Assembly: GCF_000722545.1 (NCBI RefSeq)
Contig: NZ_JNVM01000014.1
Span: forward strand, 1 to 64,000
DNA: 64,000 bases
Reading direction: 5' to 3'
DNA from: Paenibacillus tyrphae
GTDB taxonomy: Bacteria; Bacillota; Bacilli; Paenibacillales; NBRC-103111
Positions 1 through 8,134 of the stretch are shown one piece after another (position 1 is the stretch's first letter; each line of letters starts with the position of its first letter). Both the position numbers and the translations under genes were made by a program. The notes beneath the pieces are model-generated. The model did no database searches, was not told the origin of the DNA, and saw only the letters and a program-made list of their open reading frames with translations.

Positions 1-2
1 TT

Positions 3-596
3 AGTTCAACTTATATAGAAGCAATCTATAAAAATTTTAATGAATTGGGAATAACTGATATTGCTGTCCAAAATAGATTAATCAAAAAAATTGAAAGTGG
101 GCAGTTATTAGATTCAAATAACCCAGAAATAGTTAATAATATTCCTTCAAGCTTTTTGAACCCCACACAAGAAGAGCCTGTAAAAGTTTACACCTTTCCC
201 GATGGCTCAGTTACTAAAACATCTATGACACCTATTACCGGGGTGTTTCATCCCTTGGCTTGTGGAAGTGGATATTGCACTTATTACGATTACCTTGTTG
301 AAAAAAGGAACGTTAACGTATATGGAGCATTTAAAGTTAGTTATACCATCAATCAAGGCACATCTGTACCAGATGAAATTATAGAAGCTAAAGATGCTGT
401 TGTTCAAGTAACAGGAAAAGACATATCTTATTCCGATAAGCAATTAACCGTTGGTAGAAAGGTAGAGATACCTGGTTCCGCAAAAGCTTATGCCAGATTA
501 AGCTTCACATTAAACTTCTTGGGTACAAATGATATGTGGTTGGAATTCAGAGTAGGTGATGATTCAACTTCAGTTGATACAAGTTTGAAATGGTAG
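3..596 (+). CDS. Hypothetical protein, 5' end outside window
   Basis: The reading frame is open from the first bases of the window, so the true start lies upstream and about 197 C-terminal residues are visible. I do not recognise the family. The visible part begins with a Lys/Asn-rich helical stretch. It is followed from about residue 60 by a beta-rich half containing the run FHPLACGSGYC and many alternating hydrophobic/Thr-Ser strands, as in secreted or surface beta-sandwich proteins. There is no membrane segment in the visible part. It is followed at once by a strong hairpin terminator, so it ends a transcription unit. Base composition is AT-rich like the toxin block at 19-24 kb and unlike the right half of the window, which suggests acquired DNA. 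Confidence 0.7.
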   Translation, partial: SSTYIEAIYKNFNELGITDIAVQNRLIKKIESGQLLDSNNPEIVNNIPSSFLNPTQEEPVKVYTFPDGSVTKTSMTPITGVFHPLACGSGYCTYYDYLVEKRNVNVYGAFKVSYTINQGTSVPDEIIEAKDAVVQVTGKDISYSDKQLTVGRKVEIPGSAKAYARLSFTLNFLGTNDMWLEFRVGDDSTSVDTSLKW

Positions 597-626
597 TAGA
601 ATCATATACTTGAATAAATTCCAAAT

Positions 627-661
627 AAAAGCTAATCTTATTATATAAGATTAGCTTTTAT
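627..661 (+). terminator. Rho-independent terminator
   Basis: A perfect 14-bp inverted repeat (arms AAAAGCTAATCTTA and TAAGATTAGCTTTT) encloses a 5-base loop, about 30 bases after the preceding stop. The A/T-rich arm ends supply a T tract in both directions. Confidence 0.85.
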
Positions 662-685
662 AATGAAATTAAGGAGGAGGATTTC

Positions 686-796
686 ATGGCTTTGGGCCCT
701 TCATCTTTAATCATGCTATCTTTTATACCTCTGATTATTGTTATAATAATTATATGGTTATTAGTTCGTAATTATTTTAAAAAAACTAAAAAATAG
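686..796 (+). CDS. Small single-pass membrane protein, 36 aa
   Basis: This short gene starts at ATG five bases after a very strong ribosome binding site (AAGGAGGAGG). The product has a short polar N-terminus, one hydrophobic helix from about residue 8 to 27 made almost only of Ile, Leu and Val, and a basic tail ending NYFKKTKK. That gives the positive-inside topology of a single-span protein with its C-terminus in the cytoplasm. The function is unknown; such peptides are often membrane regulators or toxin-like peptides. It stands alone between a terminator and the resistance-gene leader region. The ribosome binding site and compact composition make it more convincing than its length alone. 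Confidence 0.6.
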   Translation: MALGPSSLIMLSFIPLIIVIIIIWLLVRNYFKKTKK

Positions 797-883
797 CGTT
801 TTTCTCGGTCCATATCCGTCTAATAAAATCCAGTCTATAGTCTTGTACCACAGTCAGTAGTCTCCACACATAAATCACAACTT

Positions 884-919
884 CCCGGAGAAGGAAGAAC
901 AACCTTCTGGTTACCCGGG
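884..919 (+). promoter_or_regulatory. Leader hairpin before resistance gene
   Basis: The inverted repeat CCCGGAGAAGG ... CCTTCTggttacCCGGG forms two stacked stems around an 8-base loop, 30 bases upstream of an 8-codon leader ORF and about 160 bases upstream of the adenylyltransferase start. There is no T tract, so it is not a simple terminator. Its place suggests a leader fold used in induction, which is inferred. Confidence 0.4.
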
Positions 920-949
920 CTTTGTGTAAATTACAGGAGGTCGATAATC

Positions 950-976
950 ATGAAAAAGCTGCTGGATAAGTTATAA
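950..976 (+). CDS. Candidate leader peptide MKKLLDKL
   Basis: This is an eight-codon ORF with an excellent ribosome binding site (ACAGGAGG, ten bases ahead of the ATG), lying 100 bases upstream of the aminoglycoside adenylyltransferase. Short ORFs with such strong initiation signals in front of antibiotic-resistance genes are commonly translated leaders for ribosome-stalling or attenuation control. The stretch between its stop and the resistance gene holds further short complementary segments (GTCCG / CGGAC types) that could sequester the downstream start. No experimental precedent for this exact peptide is claimed. Confidence 0.4.
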   Translation: MKKLLDKL

Positions 977-1076
977 CGTTCCGATCTAAAATCGTCCGAT
1001 GCCGTCCGTATTCGCGGACCGCCTTCTTCGTTCGAATGCCCAAGCTTGACTATATTCGATGGAGGTTGGAACGAGG

Positions 1077-1949
1077 ATGAGAAGCGAACAGGAAATGATG
1101 AATTTAATTTTGGATATGGCCAAAAACGATGAGCGAATCCGGGCGGTCGGGATGAACGGGTCGCGAACGAATCCGAATGCGCCGAAAGATGTGTTTCAGG
1201 ATTACGATATCGTGTATATCGTTCATGATCTGCCTGCTTTTATAGAAGATAAGCAGTGGATCGACCGCTTCGGCAGCCGAATTATCATGCAGAAACCGGA
1301 AGAGATGAAGCTTATTCCTCCCGAGCTGGACGGAAAGTTCCCCTACCTGATGCTATTCGCGGATGGTAACCGGATTGACCTGACCCTGTGTCCGTTTGAG
1401 CAGAAGAACAACTGGAACAGCGGCGATAAATTGGCCGTCGTTTTGTTGGACAAAGACGATTGCCTTCCCAAGCTTCCGGCCCCGACAGACGAGGATTATT
1501 GGGTAAAACGCCCGTCGGCCAAGCTTTTTGCCGATTGCTGCAACGAATTCTGGTGGGTATCCACGTATGTCGCCAAAGGCTTGTGGAGGCAAGAAATGCT
1601 TTATGCCCAGGATCATTTGAACGTCGCCGTGAGGCCGATGCTTATTCGGATGCTTGAATGGCAGGTTAGCATCCGGACCGATTTTTCGATTAGCACAGGC
1701 AAAAACGGCAAATATCTAGAGAAGTATCTTTCGAGGGAGAGCTGGCACGAATTGATGTCCACCTTCCCGGATGCGACTTATGAAGGAGTTTGGCGAGCCT
1801 TGTTCGCCATGGGGGACTTGTTCCGCCAAACTGCGCAGGATGTTGCAAACAGTTTGGACTACGAATATCCTCTGGAAGACGATCAGCGTGTCACCGCCTA
1901 TTTAAAGCATGTTCAGAATTTAGCACAGGATGCCAGTGAAATTTTTTAA
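1077..1949 (+). CDS. Aminoglycoside 6-adenylyltransferase, ANT(6) family
   Basis: The enzyme transfers AMP from ATP to the 6-hydroxyl of streptomycin, giving resistance, and acts in the cytoplasm. The protein has 290 residues, the usual family length. It opens MRSEQEMMNLIL, followed by the nucleotidyltransferase core with NGSR (27-30) and the metal-binding QDYDIVY segment (Asp42 and Asp44). The ATG chosen lies eleven bases after GGAGG; an in-frame ATG 18 bases upstream overlaps that GGAGG and would have no binding site. Upstream are a hairpin and an eight-codon ORF that may control expression. A terminator follows about 80 bases downstream, so it is monocistronic. Chromosomal relatives in Bacillus are called aadK; I leave the symbol open because the exact subclass cannot be fixed by eye. 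Confidence 0.9.
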   Translation: MRSEQEMMNLILDMAKNDERIRAVGMNGSRTNPNAPKDVFQDYDIVYIVHDLPAFIEDKQWIDRFGSRIIMQKPEEMKLIPPELDGKFPYLMLFADGNRIDLTLCPFEQKNNWNSGDKLAVVLLDKDDCLPKLPAPTDEDYWVKRPSAKLFADCCNEFWWVSTYVAKGLWRQEMLYAQDHLNVAVRPMLIRMLEWQVSIRTDFSISTGKNGKYLEKYLSRESWHELMSTFPDATYEGVWRALFAMGDLFRQTAQDVANSLDYEYPLEDDQRVTAYLKHVQNLAQDASEIF

Positions 1950-2031
1950 ATAGCTATGAACTACGCCTCCCGCAATGGCAATGTCATTTAGTTAACTCAA
2001 AGACAAGACCGGGAATAAAAATGGAATCCAA

Positions 2032-2070
2032 AACGGCATGGGAAAAAGCCCAGTGCCGTTTCTTTTTTTT
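2032..2070 (+). terminator. Rho-independent terminator
   Basis: Arms AACGGCATGGG and CCCAGTGCCGTT (one bulge) around a purine-rich loop are followed by TTTCTTTTTTTT. It ends the adenylyltransferase transcript. Confidence 0.85.
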
Positions 2071-2343
2071 GGGGGTATTCGGATTTTGTGGTTGAATGAA
2101 CGATGTCACCCGACAAACTGAATTAGACTGACTCATAAAGAAGCAGTGACGGACTAGGAATTCGAAAGACCTAGACTTTCGCTGCTTTTATTGGCTAACG
2201 TGTCGTGGAAGTTTAGAGTGACTCGGATAAAACTCTGATCGCTTGAGACTGTTAAGGCGGGTCCAGCACAGCATCATTATCGGCCACCGGAATCTGCTCT
2301 GTTGCCAGCATCAATAAGAGCAGACCGAGAGCGCGAATAATAT
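2071..2343. other. Intergenic, no gene seen
   Basis: This stretch lies between the terminator of the resistance gene and the stop of the minus-strand TetR gene. No ORF with a plausible start and ribosome site, and no clear repeat or RNA fold, was found. Confidence 0.5.
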
Positions 2344-2985
2344 TCATGAAATGGATTGTAAAATACGAACGATCTCTTTTTCAATATCGGAATCGTCAAC
2401 AGAATCCAGATATTCAGGTCTAATCACTTGATACCGTTTCATTTTATAAAATTCCACAACTGCTTGTTTCAAGGTGAGATCATACCACTGAATACTAAAT
2501 GTCGGTTCCATGATGCGCCGCAGCGTAGCATCATCTTGAACCAAAGACAGCATAGCGTGTATTCTGTTGAAAATCTTCTTATCCATCCCGCTCTCAAAAA
2601 ATGTTTGTAAATTTTTATTCCGATTTTGTTGGGCAATGACAAGAGTTTCAAAAAGCCGCGGATAGTATTCCTTGAGGTCTTGCTGGAACAAATCGGATAA
2701 ATATATAACACATATCAACGATTGCAGAAACGTTTTTTGATAACGCTCAATAAAAGAGACGGAATCATCATTTACAACGGCATCAGCCTGCTGCAAATAG
2801 TTAATTCCATGCTCTACAACCTGCTCGATGATTTCATCTTTCGATGAAAAATGCTTATAAAGCGTCACTTTGCTAATATCCATATGTTTGGCGATATCGT
2901 CTATTTTCAGTTGGCTGAATCTGGTTTTTCTAATTACAGGTTTGATTTTATTAATATAATGTTCTGCGCTCACGGGTTTTCTCAC
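2344..2985 (-). CDS. TetR-family transcriptional regulator
   Basis: This is a DNA-binding repressor of 213 residues, a normal TetR length. The helix-turn-helix is at about residues 22-55, with KIDDIAKHMDISKVTLYKHF followed by SSKDEI, the typical end of the TetR N-terminal domain. The remaining 150 residues form the variable helical ligand domain. The start is GTG, eight bases after AAGGAGG. It is transcribed divergently from the SDR oxidoreductase, and the shared intergenic space carries an inverted repeat ATCGTT ... AACGAT that could be its operator. It therefore probably represses the SDR gene and itself until an unknown small ligand binds. Confidence 0.88.
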   Translation of the reverse strand: MRKPVSAEHYINKIKPVIRKTRFSQLKIDDIAKHMDISKVTLYKHFSSKDEIIEQVVEHGINYLQQADAVVNDDSVSFIERYQKTFLQSLICVIYLSDLFQQDLKEYYPRLFETLVIAQQNRNKNLQTFFESGMDKKIFNRIHAMLSLVQDDATLRRIMEPTFSIQWYDLTLKQAVVEFYKMKRYQVIRPEYLDSVDDSDIEKEIVRILQSIS

Positions 2986-3028
2986 GATTGAAGCCTCCTT
3001 TGATGCTCATCACTAATATTATAATATA

Positions 3029-3049
3029 ATCGTTGTTATCACAAACGAT
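3029..3049. promoter_or_regulatory. Candidate TetR operator
   Basis: Inverted repeat ATCGTT-n9-AACGAT, with A/T flanks that extend the symmetry, lies between the divergent TetR and SDR genes. A TATAAT at 3114-3119 serves the SDR gene downstream. Repressor binding is inferred from position and symmetry. Confidence 0.45.
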
Positions 3050-3173
3050 AATTATAAAAATTATTAAGTTAACTATTTTAATAAAATTAGTTTATTTATT
3101 TATCCCCTTGTTGTATAATCGGTCCTGTAACTAATATCCAAATTACGGATTATACAGAGGAGGCAAGATTAAA

Positions 3174-3932
3174 ATGGAACATTCCAGTAAGGGCAAGTAC
3201 GCTGGTAAGAAAGTCGTGATCACGGGAGGTAGCAGCGGGTTCGGCTTCACAACGGCGAAGTTGCTGGCGGATGAAGGTGCGTGCGTTCTGATCACCGGGC
3301 GTACCCAAGCTACGCTCGACTCGGCTCGTGAACAACTTGGCAACAACGCGGTCGCAGTGCTAAGCGATGCCGCGTCTCTCAAGGATATCTACGCGTTGGC
3401 CGACCGGGTGAAGGCGGAGTTCGGCACGTTCGATGCCCTGTTCGTTAACGCTGGCGTCACGCGCTCCGCCCCTTTTGAGGCGGTGACGGAGGATGTGTAC
3501 GATGAGTTACTTACAATCAACGCCAAGGGTCCGTACTTCACCGTGCAGAAACTCGCCCCGTTGCTGGGCGAAGGAAGTGGCGTGGTGCTCACCACCTCTG
3601 TCGTGAACGTGTTGGGGATCCCGATGATCAGTGCATACGCGGCCAGTAAAGCAGCGCTGCGCTCCATGACTCGCAGTATGGCCCGCGAGCTGTTGCCGCG
3701 GAAGATTCGCGTCAACGCAGTCAGCCCTGGCCCCATCGACACAGGCATCTTGGAGAAGTCGATGCCGAAGGATGCAGCCGAACAAACTAAGGCACAGATG
3801 AGCCGGGAGAATCCGATGCTGCGAGTAGGCGACCCCCTCGAGGTTGCCAAAGCAGTCGCATTTCTTGCGTTCGACGCCACTTACACCACCGGGGCTGAGT
3901 TCCCTGTGGACGGAGGCGGCTCTCAGATCTAA
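3174..3932 (+). CDS. SDR-family NAD(P)-dependent oxidoreductase
   Basis: This is a classical short-chain dehydrogenase/reductase of 252 residues. The cofactor motif TGGSSGFG lies at 17-24, NAG at 92-94, and the catalytic Ser142, Tyr155 and Lys159 (YAASK) are all present. The C-terminal SPGPIDTG and the ending PVDGGG are standard for the family. Residue 43 after the second strand is Arg (TGRT), which favours NADP(H). The substrate cannot be told. The ATG follows GAGGAGG. It is divergent from the TetR gene, which probably controls it. Codon use is more GC-rich than in its left-hand neighbours and similar to the epimerase, second TetR and VOC genes that follow, so this block may have been acquired together. 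Confidence 0.92.
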   Translation: MEHSSKGKYAGKKVVITGGSSGFGFTTAKLLADEGACVLITGRTQATLDSAREQLGNNAVAVLSDAASLKDIYALADRVKAEFGTFDALFVNAGVTRSAPFEAVTEDVYDELLTINAKGPYFTVQKLAPLLGEGSGVVLTTSVVNVLGIPMISAYAASKAALRSMTRSMARELLPRKIRVNAVSPGPIDTGILEKSMPKDAAEQTKAQMSRENPMLRVGDPLEVAKAVAFLAFDATYTTGAEFPVDGGGSQI

Positions 3933-4108
3933 GTTACGGTGATAACCGTTCATCACCTGTTCCTACGTTGCAACATCTTCCACTTGTGTGGCGATCAGAT
4001 TAACCCCTTCGAGCTGATGATTAACAGCTGCAGTAGCTTCTTCGAGCTGCAGCGAGAGTACGTGGGCCCATTGAGGCTACCGCCCACCACTATAAGGAGG
4101 ACTTTATT

Positions 4109-4933
4109 ATGCGTATTTTTGTCACAGGAGCAACAGGCTACATCGGTTCCGCCGTCGTCCGCGAACTTATTGATGCGGGTCATAAGGTCATTGGCCTTAC
4201 CCGCTCAAACAATGGCGCCGCGGTACTGAAGGAAGCTGGGGCCGAGGTGCACCGCGGTGCCCTTGACGACCTCGATAGACTTCGCAGTGGCGCCGCCGCT
4301 GCGGACGGCGTCATTCACCTGGCGTTTAAGCACGACTTCTCGGACTTCGCCGGATCGCTCACAACCGATCTGCGCGCCGTCGAGACAATGGGGGCGGCGC
4401 TCGAGGGCTCCGGCAAGCCGTTCGTGATCACCGCTCACATGAATGGGATGGCATCGGAGAACGCGGCGTTCGCGCTGGCTGGAGTGCGAACATCGGTCGT
4501 CAATCTCGCACCGTCCGTGCACGGCGAGACAAAAGCTGGCTTCGTCTCAATGTTGATCGACATTGCTCGTGACAAAGGCGTCTCGGCCTACATCGGTGAC
4601 GGGTCCAACCGCTGGCCGGCCGTACATCGCCTCGATGCGGCGCGCTTGTTCCGCTTGGCGCTGGAAGCCGCCCCGGCGGGGTCACGGCTTGACGGGGTCG
4701 GAGACGAAGGCGTGCCATTCCGCGACATCGCCGGCGTCATCGGTAAACACCTGAACATGCCGGTGGTCAGCATTTCCCGCGAAGAGGCAGAAGCCCACTT
4801 CGGCTTTCTCGGCCGCTTGGCGGTGCTTGACATCCCGAGGTCGAGCGTACAGACTCAGGAACTCTTGGGATGGCGGCCTGTGCATCCCGGGCTAATCGCG
4901 GATCTTGAACAGGGTCACTATTTCAACGGCTGA
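4109..4933 (+). CDS. NAD-dependent epimerase/dehydratase-family protein
   Basis: This is an extended-type SDR of 274 residues. The N-terminal Rossmann motif GATGYIG is at residues 7-13, and GLTRS follows the second strand. The central part has VIHLAFKHDF and the C-terminal part has the DGSNRWPAVHRLDAARLF pattern of NAD(P)-binding proteins that act on small ketones, aldehydes or sugar derivatives. A classical YxxxK active site is not obvious, as in the atypical SDR group, so catalytic chemistry is uncertain. The ATG lies seven bases after AAGGAGG. It runs in the same direction as the SDR gene with a gap of about 175 bases, and ends at a strong bidirectional hairpin. Confidence 0.85.
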   Translation: MRIFVTGATGYIGSAVVRELIDAGHKVIGLTRSNNGAAVLKEAGAEVHRGALDDLDRLRSGAAAADGVIHLAFKHDFSDFAGSLTTDLRAVETMGAALEGSGKPFVITAHMNGMASENAAFALAGVRTSVVNLAPSVHGETKAGFVSMLIDIARDKGVSAYIGDGSNRWPAVHRLDAARLFRLALEAAPAGSRLDGVGDEGVPFRDIAGVIGKHLNMPVVSISREEAEAHFGFLGRLAVLDIPRSSVQTQELLGWRPVHPGLIADLEQGHYFNG

Positions 4934-5097
4934 ACGCTCATCGACTCTCTCGGTGTCGAGGCGTGAAACTATACTTCGAAGCGTTTGTTTTAGTGCATTC
5001 GCGTACTCATTCAATGGCGTAACCTCCTCGTTTTTCAAGGGGCTTCGCTGCACATTTTCAACAGCTTGTCAAGTCCTTTTTCTCTTTTTCTTGCAAA

Positions 5098-5136
5098 AAC
5101 AAGAGCAGGCTATCTTTTCGATAACCTGCTCTTGTT
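5098..5136. terminator. Bidirectional terminator between convergent genes
   Basis: Arms AACAAGAGCAGG-c-TATC and GATA-a-CCTGCTCTTGTT form a long perfect stem with a 5-base loop, between the epimerase (plus) and the TetR gene (minus). The rest of the 4934-5344 gap shows no gene. Confidence 0.85.
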
Positions 5137-5344
5137 CTTGATATTTGGCCATGCGCCTTATGTTCGGTGAAAATAAAGTAGACTGGGAAAAAAAGTATTA
5201 GACTAATTTCGAACCCTCGCTCTCCAGGTCGAGGGTTCGATCGCGTTGCATCAGGATGCCGAAGCCTCTGGGCTCGCAAAACAGATATTTGCTGTTTGCT
5301 GGTCCGCCATCGATGTTCGGCCAAGCAGTGGTAGGCGTCTCATA

Positions 5345-5941
5345 CTAAAGTGAAGCGAGTACGCGTTTGATAATCGCCTTTACGAACTGGTCGTCGATCG
5401 GTTCGCGTGAGAACCAGCGGCGGTAGAAGAGTGGCCCCAGCAGGGCTGCGACGATAGTTGACACGTCGGCGTGTGCCGACAGCTCGCCTCTGCCTACCGC
5501 GCGCTGTAGGACCTCTCGCAGGGGGGCGGCGTGTCCGCGCTGAATCCGACTGTGGATTTCCGCGAACTCCGGATTGCGCTCGGCTGTGTCGACGATTGAC
5601 GGCAGGACGAAGGACCAATTCGCCGTCGGTAGCAGGTGCGCGATTTCCACCAGGATAGCCGTGACGTCACCTTCGAGTGAGCCGGTGTCGGGCGTTTCCT
5701 GCTCGGCAATCATCCGTGAACAGGCGTCGATCACCAGTGCTTCACGCGTCGGCCAGTGGCGGTAGATGGTCGTCTTCGCAACCCCGGAACGACGCGCCAC
5801 CTCGTCGACGGAGAAGCTAGCCACACCGCCTTCGCTGAGCAGTTCAAACGCAGTGGTCAAGATGGCATGTCGTGAACGCTCGACGCGTCTATTCAAATTG
5901 GCCGACGGCACACGTTCAGATTTCTTAGACGTAGTCACCAT
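5345..5941 (-). CDS. TetR/AcrR-family transcriptional regulator
   Basis: This DNA-binding repressor has 198 residues. The helix-turn-helix lies at about 42-66 (SVDEVARRSGVAKTTIYRHW) followed by PTREALV, and the C-terminal domain (GPLFYRRWF near residue 170) matches the TetR_C group. An upstream GGGAGG serves as ribosome site. The gene is divergent from the VOC protein gene, and the shared region carries a perfect 15-bp palindrome just after a good promoter for the VOC gene, the position expected for its operator. Its high GC and Ala/Arg-rich composition are unlike the XRE cluster nearby. Confidence 0.9.
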   Translation of the reverse strand: MVTTSKKSERVPSANLNRRVERSRHAILTTAFELLSEGGVASFSVDEVARRSGVAKTTIYRHWPTREALVIDACSRMIAEQETPDTGSLEGDVTAILVEIAHLLPTANWSFVLPSIVDTAERNPEFAEIHSRIQRGHAAPLREVLQRAVGRGELSAHADVSTIVAALLGPLFYRRWFSREPIDDQFVKAIIKRVLASL

Positions 5942-6128
5942 CTTCCCTCCAACATAAAAGTACTTAGACTCGGATGCGTTGCCTTAAAATAAAAAGTCCT
6001 TCACATTATACCATGAAAGCATCCTTGGCGCCGGGGATTTCGGCTTGCCATTTAGAGCACTCCTTGTTTGTGCTTCAGTGAGGCAACGAAGCATTTTCGA
6101 GCACCATTTTTGTTAGTCGTACGGTAAC

Positions 6129-6177
6129 TTGTATTCTCCAAGTCAATATGATATTATACAATACGATACGGTATCGT
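6129..6177 (+). promoter_or_regulatory. Promoter with perfect TetR-type operator
   Basis: The -35 is TTGTAT (6129-6134), followed by a 17-bp spacer and -10 TATTAT (6152-6157). Immediately downstream is the perfect palindrome ACGATACGGTATCGT (6163-6177), covering the expected transcription start. A bound dimer there would block the VOC gene. Assignment to the divergent TetR is inferred. Confidence 0.65.
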
Positions 6178-6207
6178 AGCGTTTAATTATTGAAAGGATG
6201 ATGTCTC

Positions 6208-6612
6208 GTGAATTTCGCTTCTGTACGCATAATTACTGACGACTTGGATCGACTCGTCGTGTTCTATGAGAAAGTCACAGGTGTTTTGGCGAAGCGCCCC
6301 GCGCCTATCTTCGCTGAGTTCGTTCTGCCATCGTGTACCCTTGCGATCGGCCACTCCCAGACGGTGCAACTGTTCGGCGCCGGTTCCGCGCGCGCGGCCG
6401 ACAACCACACCGTCATCATCGAGTTTCGCGTCCACGACGTCGATGCCGAGTACAACCGCTTGAAGCCGCTTGTCGACGAGTGGGTACAGGAACCGACCAC
6501 GATGCCATGGGGGAACCGCTCAGCACTGTTTCGCGACCCCGACGGCAACCTCGTCAACCTCTTCGCTCCGGTTACCGAGGAAGCGCTCGAGCGGTTCAGC
6601 GGCAGGCCTTAA
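6208..6612 (+). CDS. VOC-family (glyoxalase/bleomycin-resistance fold) protein
   Basis: A single vicinal-oxygen-chelate domain of 134 residues made of two beta-alpha-beta-beta-beta units. The second unit ends in LFRDPDGNLVNLF, the hallmark of the superfamily. Members are lyases, dioxygenases or drug-binding proteins; the substrate is not predictable here. The GTG start is about eight bases after GAAAGGA. The operator-promoter upstream and the divergent TetR gene suggest an inducible detoxification function. A terminator follows about 145 bases after the stop. Confidence 0.88.
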   Translation: MNFASVRIITDDLDRLVVFYEKVTGVLAKRPAPIFAEFVLPSCTLAIGHSQTVQLFGAGSARAADNHTVIIEFRVHDVDAEYNRLKPLVDEWVQEPTTMPWGNRSALFRDPDGNLVNLFAPVTEEALERFSGRP

Positions 6613-6757
6613 CGGACAGCGTTCCTACGCTAAGAGTAATGGAGGGAGTTCGCGCCTGAAACTCTCCTGCCCGCCGCGCGGCGTGTCCATTTTGGTAGTA
6701 TTCTCGGGTCGGAAGCTGGCGGTTGCAGAAGTTCTCGGGAACATTAGTTGAATGACA

Positions 6758-6810
6758 ACAGCGGCAGGCTAAGACTTTATTTTCTAGTCTTGGTCCGCCG
6801 CTGTTTCTTT
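6758..6810 (+). terminator. Rho-independent terminator
   Basis: The outer arms ACAGCGGC and GCCGCTGT and inner arms AGACT and AGTCT are followed by TTTCTTTT. Confidence 0.75.
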
Positions 6811-6875
6811 TAACGGATCAAATCTCCCGCGATGGGGGGCTTTTATTTTAATCCAAGCGTACATAAGTGCGTTGC

Positions 6876-6988
6876 GCGGTAGATTATTTGACTACTCTCC
6901 CGTTTGTCGATCAAGAAAGGATTGGGGCACTTGGGATTTGTGCCGGTGGCGGTTATGCTGTATCTGCAACTCGTGTGGGGCAGAAAAT
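6876..6988 (+). pseudogene. Alpha/beta-hydrolase fragment
   Basis: One frame encodes about 37 residues with no start codon: AVDYLTTLPFVDQERIGAL followed by GICAGGGYAVSATR. This is the nucleophile-elbow region of dienelactone-hydrolase-like alpha/beta hydrolases (G-x-C-x-G-G). Nothing of the N-terminal or C-terminal parts is present on either side, so it is a relic of a lost gene. The rest of the 6811-7199 gap shows no gene. Confidence 0.6.
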
Positions 6989-7199
6989 GAATACCCCTCA
7001 TTTACCATTTAGGCAATCATCTATACTAATCCAACACTTCTAGAATATGCTGGCGTATATTCCATTGAAGGTATCGCCATGCTTCAATTAAACGGAATAG
7101 TCGGCGATTTGCGGCCGAACAAATTGCTTTTCAATAACAGAACCGGCTCCACCGTCCGATGTACGTTATTACAAGGGTTCGGAAAGGAGATCACATCGC

Positions 7200-7757
7200 A
7201 TGGCAATCCCCCGACAAAAATCCAGAATTCAACTTTCACCTCCTCAAAACATTTATTTCAGTAAAATTCTAAACTCTGTAGGGAACGATCCGCTTGTCCA
7301 AGTAGCTCCTCTTCGGCAGGTCTCAAGCAACAGGTTCCTCATTACCGTTCGAGTGCGAGGGAACCGTAAAGCCAGAGCCCTCGCCACACTGTTGGTGCTT
7401 AACAAACGTATCGGGAACATTCTTATTCAAGTCAGAATACTAAATTCAAAAGGAGATCTGATCAGGCCGATCCGGCGCTCCTTTAATCGTTTCGAAATCG
7501 CAAGGCTGTACCGAATCGCTTTCCGCACGAACCGATTATTTAGCTTTGCCGTTTCACGGACCCTTCCCGTTCGTGCCGTGTTCCCTGTCTTCAAAGCGAA
7601 AGTCGTCCAATTTTTTGCCGACAATTTGGCGGATCTCTTCCGCAACCTTAACGAGGTCGCAGCATTCGTCTTCCGGGATGTGCTGAAACAAAAATTTAAA
7701 AATATTGCTATCAATTTCTCAACCGTACAGCAGCCGCCAGAGAAAGCTGTCCGTTAG
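7200..7757 (+). CDS. Hypothetical protein, 185 aa
   Basis: I do not recognise this product. The ATG sits nine bases after AAAGGAGA, a good ribosome site, which is the main reason to accept it. The protein is unusually rich in Arg, Phe, Val and Leu and poor in acidic residues, with alternating patterns such as FLITVRVRGNRKARA and NILIQVRILNSKGDLI that fit beta strands. No membrane helix or signal peptide is evident. It is convergent with barstar across a shared hairpin. Because the opposite strand also has an open frame of about 95 codons, a chance ORF cannot be excluded. Confidence 0.5.
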   Translation: MAIPRQKSRIQLSPPQNIYFSKILNSVGNDPLVQVAPLRQVSSNRFLITVRVRGNRKARALATLLVLNKRIGNILIQVRILNSKGDLIRPIRRSFNRFEIARLYRIAFRTNRLFSFAVSRTLPVRAVFPVFKAKVVQFFADNLADLFRNLNEVAAFVFRDVLKQKFKNIAINFSTVQQPPEKAVR

Positions 7758-7762
7758 CACAG

Positions 7763-7792
7763 CAGACCACCGATACTATCTCCGGTGGTCTG
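7763..7792. terminator. Shared hairpin between convergent genes
   Basis: Perfect 10-bp arms CAGACCACCG and CGGTGGTCTG have a 10-base loop and no T tract. It lies just after the hypothetical gene and before the barstar stop, so it probably serves both directions. Confidence 0.5.
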
Positions 7793-7838
7793 CATCAGCT
7801 TGTTCAGCGGTCTGCCTGCCATGATCACACGCGTTCAA

Positions 7839-8114
7839 TTAGGGGTCAAACCGCAGATGAAATCCTTCGATTTCTTGCTCAACATCTCGAAAAAGTAGCA
7901 GTAAATGATTACTATATTCCCCTAGCTTCTTCTCGCTCTCTTGAAAATGTAACCACCGAATCGTCAGTGGCATTTCAACCCATCCTGTCATACAATCCCA
8001 CAAAGCGTCTAAATTATTGCCATAATACTCAGGCAGCTCCAGGGCTTCTTTCAAGACGGCATGCAGTTGACCGACATTATCAATTTTTCTGCCATCTAAT
8101 ATAATATCCCGCAA
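7839..8114 (-). CDS. Barstar-family ribonuclease inhibitor
   Basis: This is the cytoplasmic immunity protein that plugs the active site of barnase, 91 residues like barstar. The signature YYGNNLDALWD lies at residues 30-40, and Asp36 and Asp40 match the barstar acids that bind the barnase catalytic site. The following CMTGWVEMPLTIRW is also family-like. It lies directly downstream of the barnase gene on the same strand with about 20 bases between, so the two are co-transcribed. It protects the producer from ribonuclease that refolds inside the cell or is made by kin. Confidence 0.93.
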   Translation of the reverse strand: MRDIILDGRKIDNVGQLHAVLKEALELPEYYGNNLDALWDCMTGWVEMPLTIRWLHFQESEKKLGEYSNHLLLLFRDVEQEIEGFHLRFDP

Positions 8115-8134
8115 TCCCTAATCCCTCCATTGAC

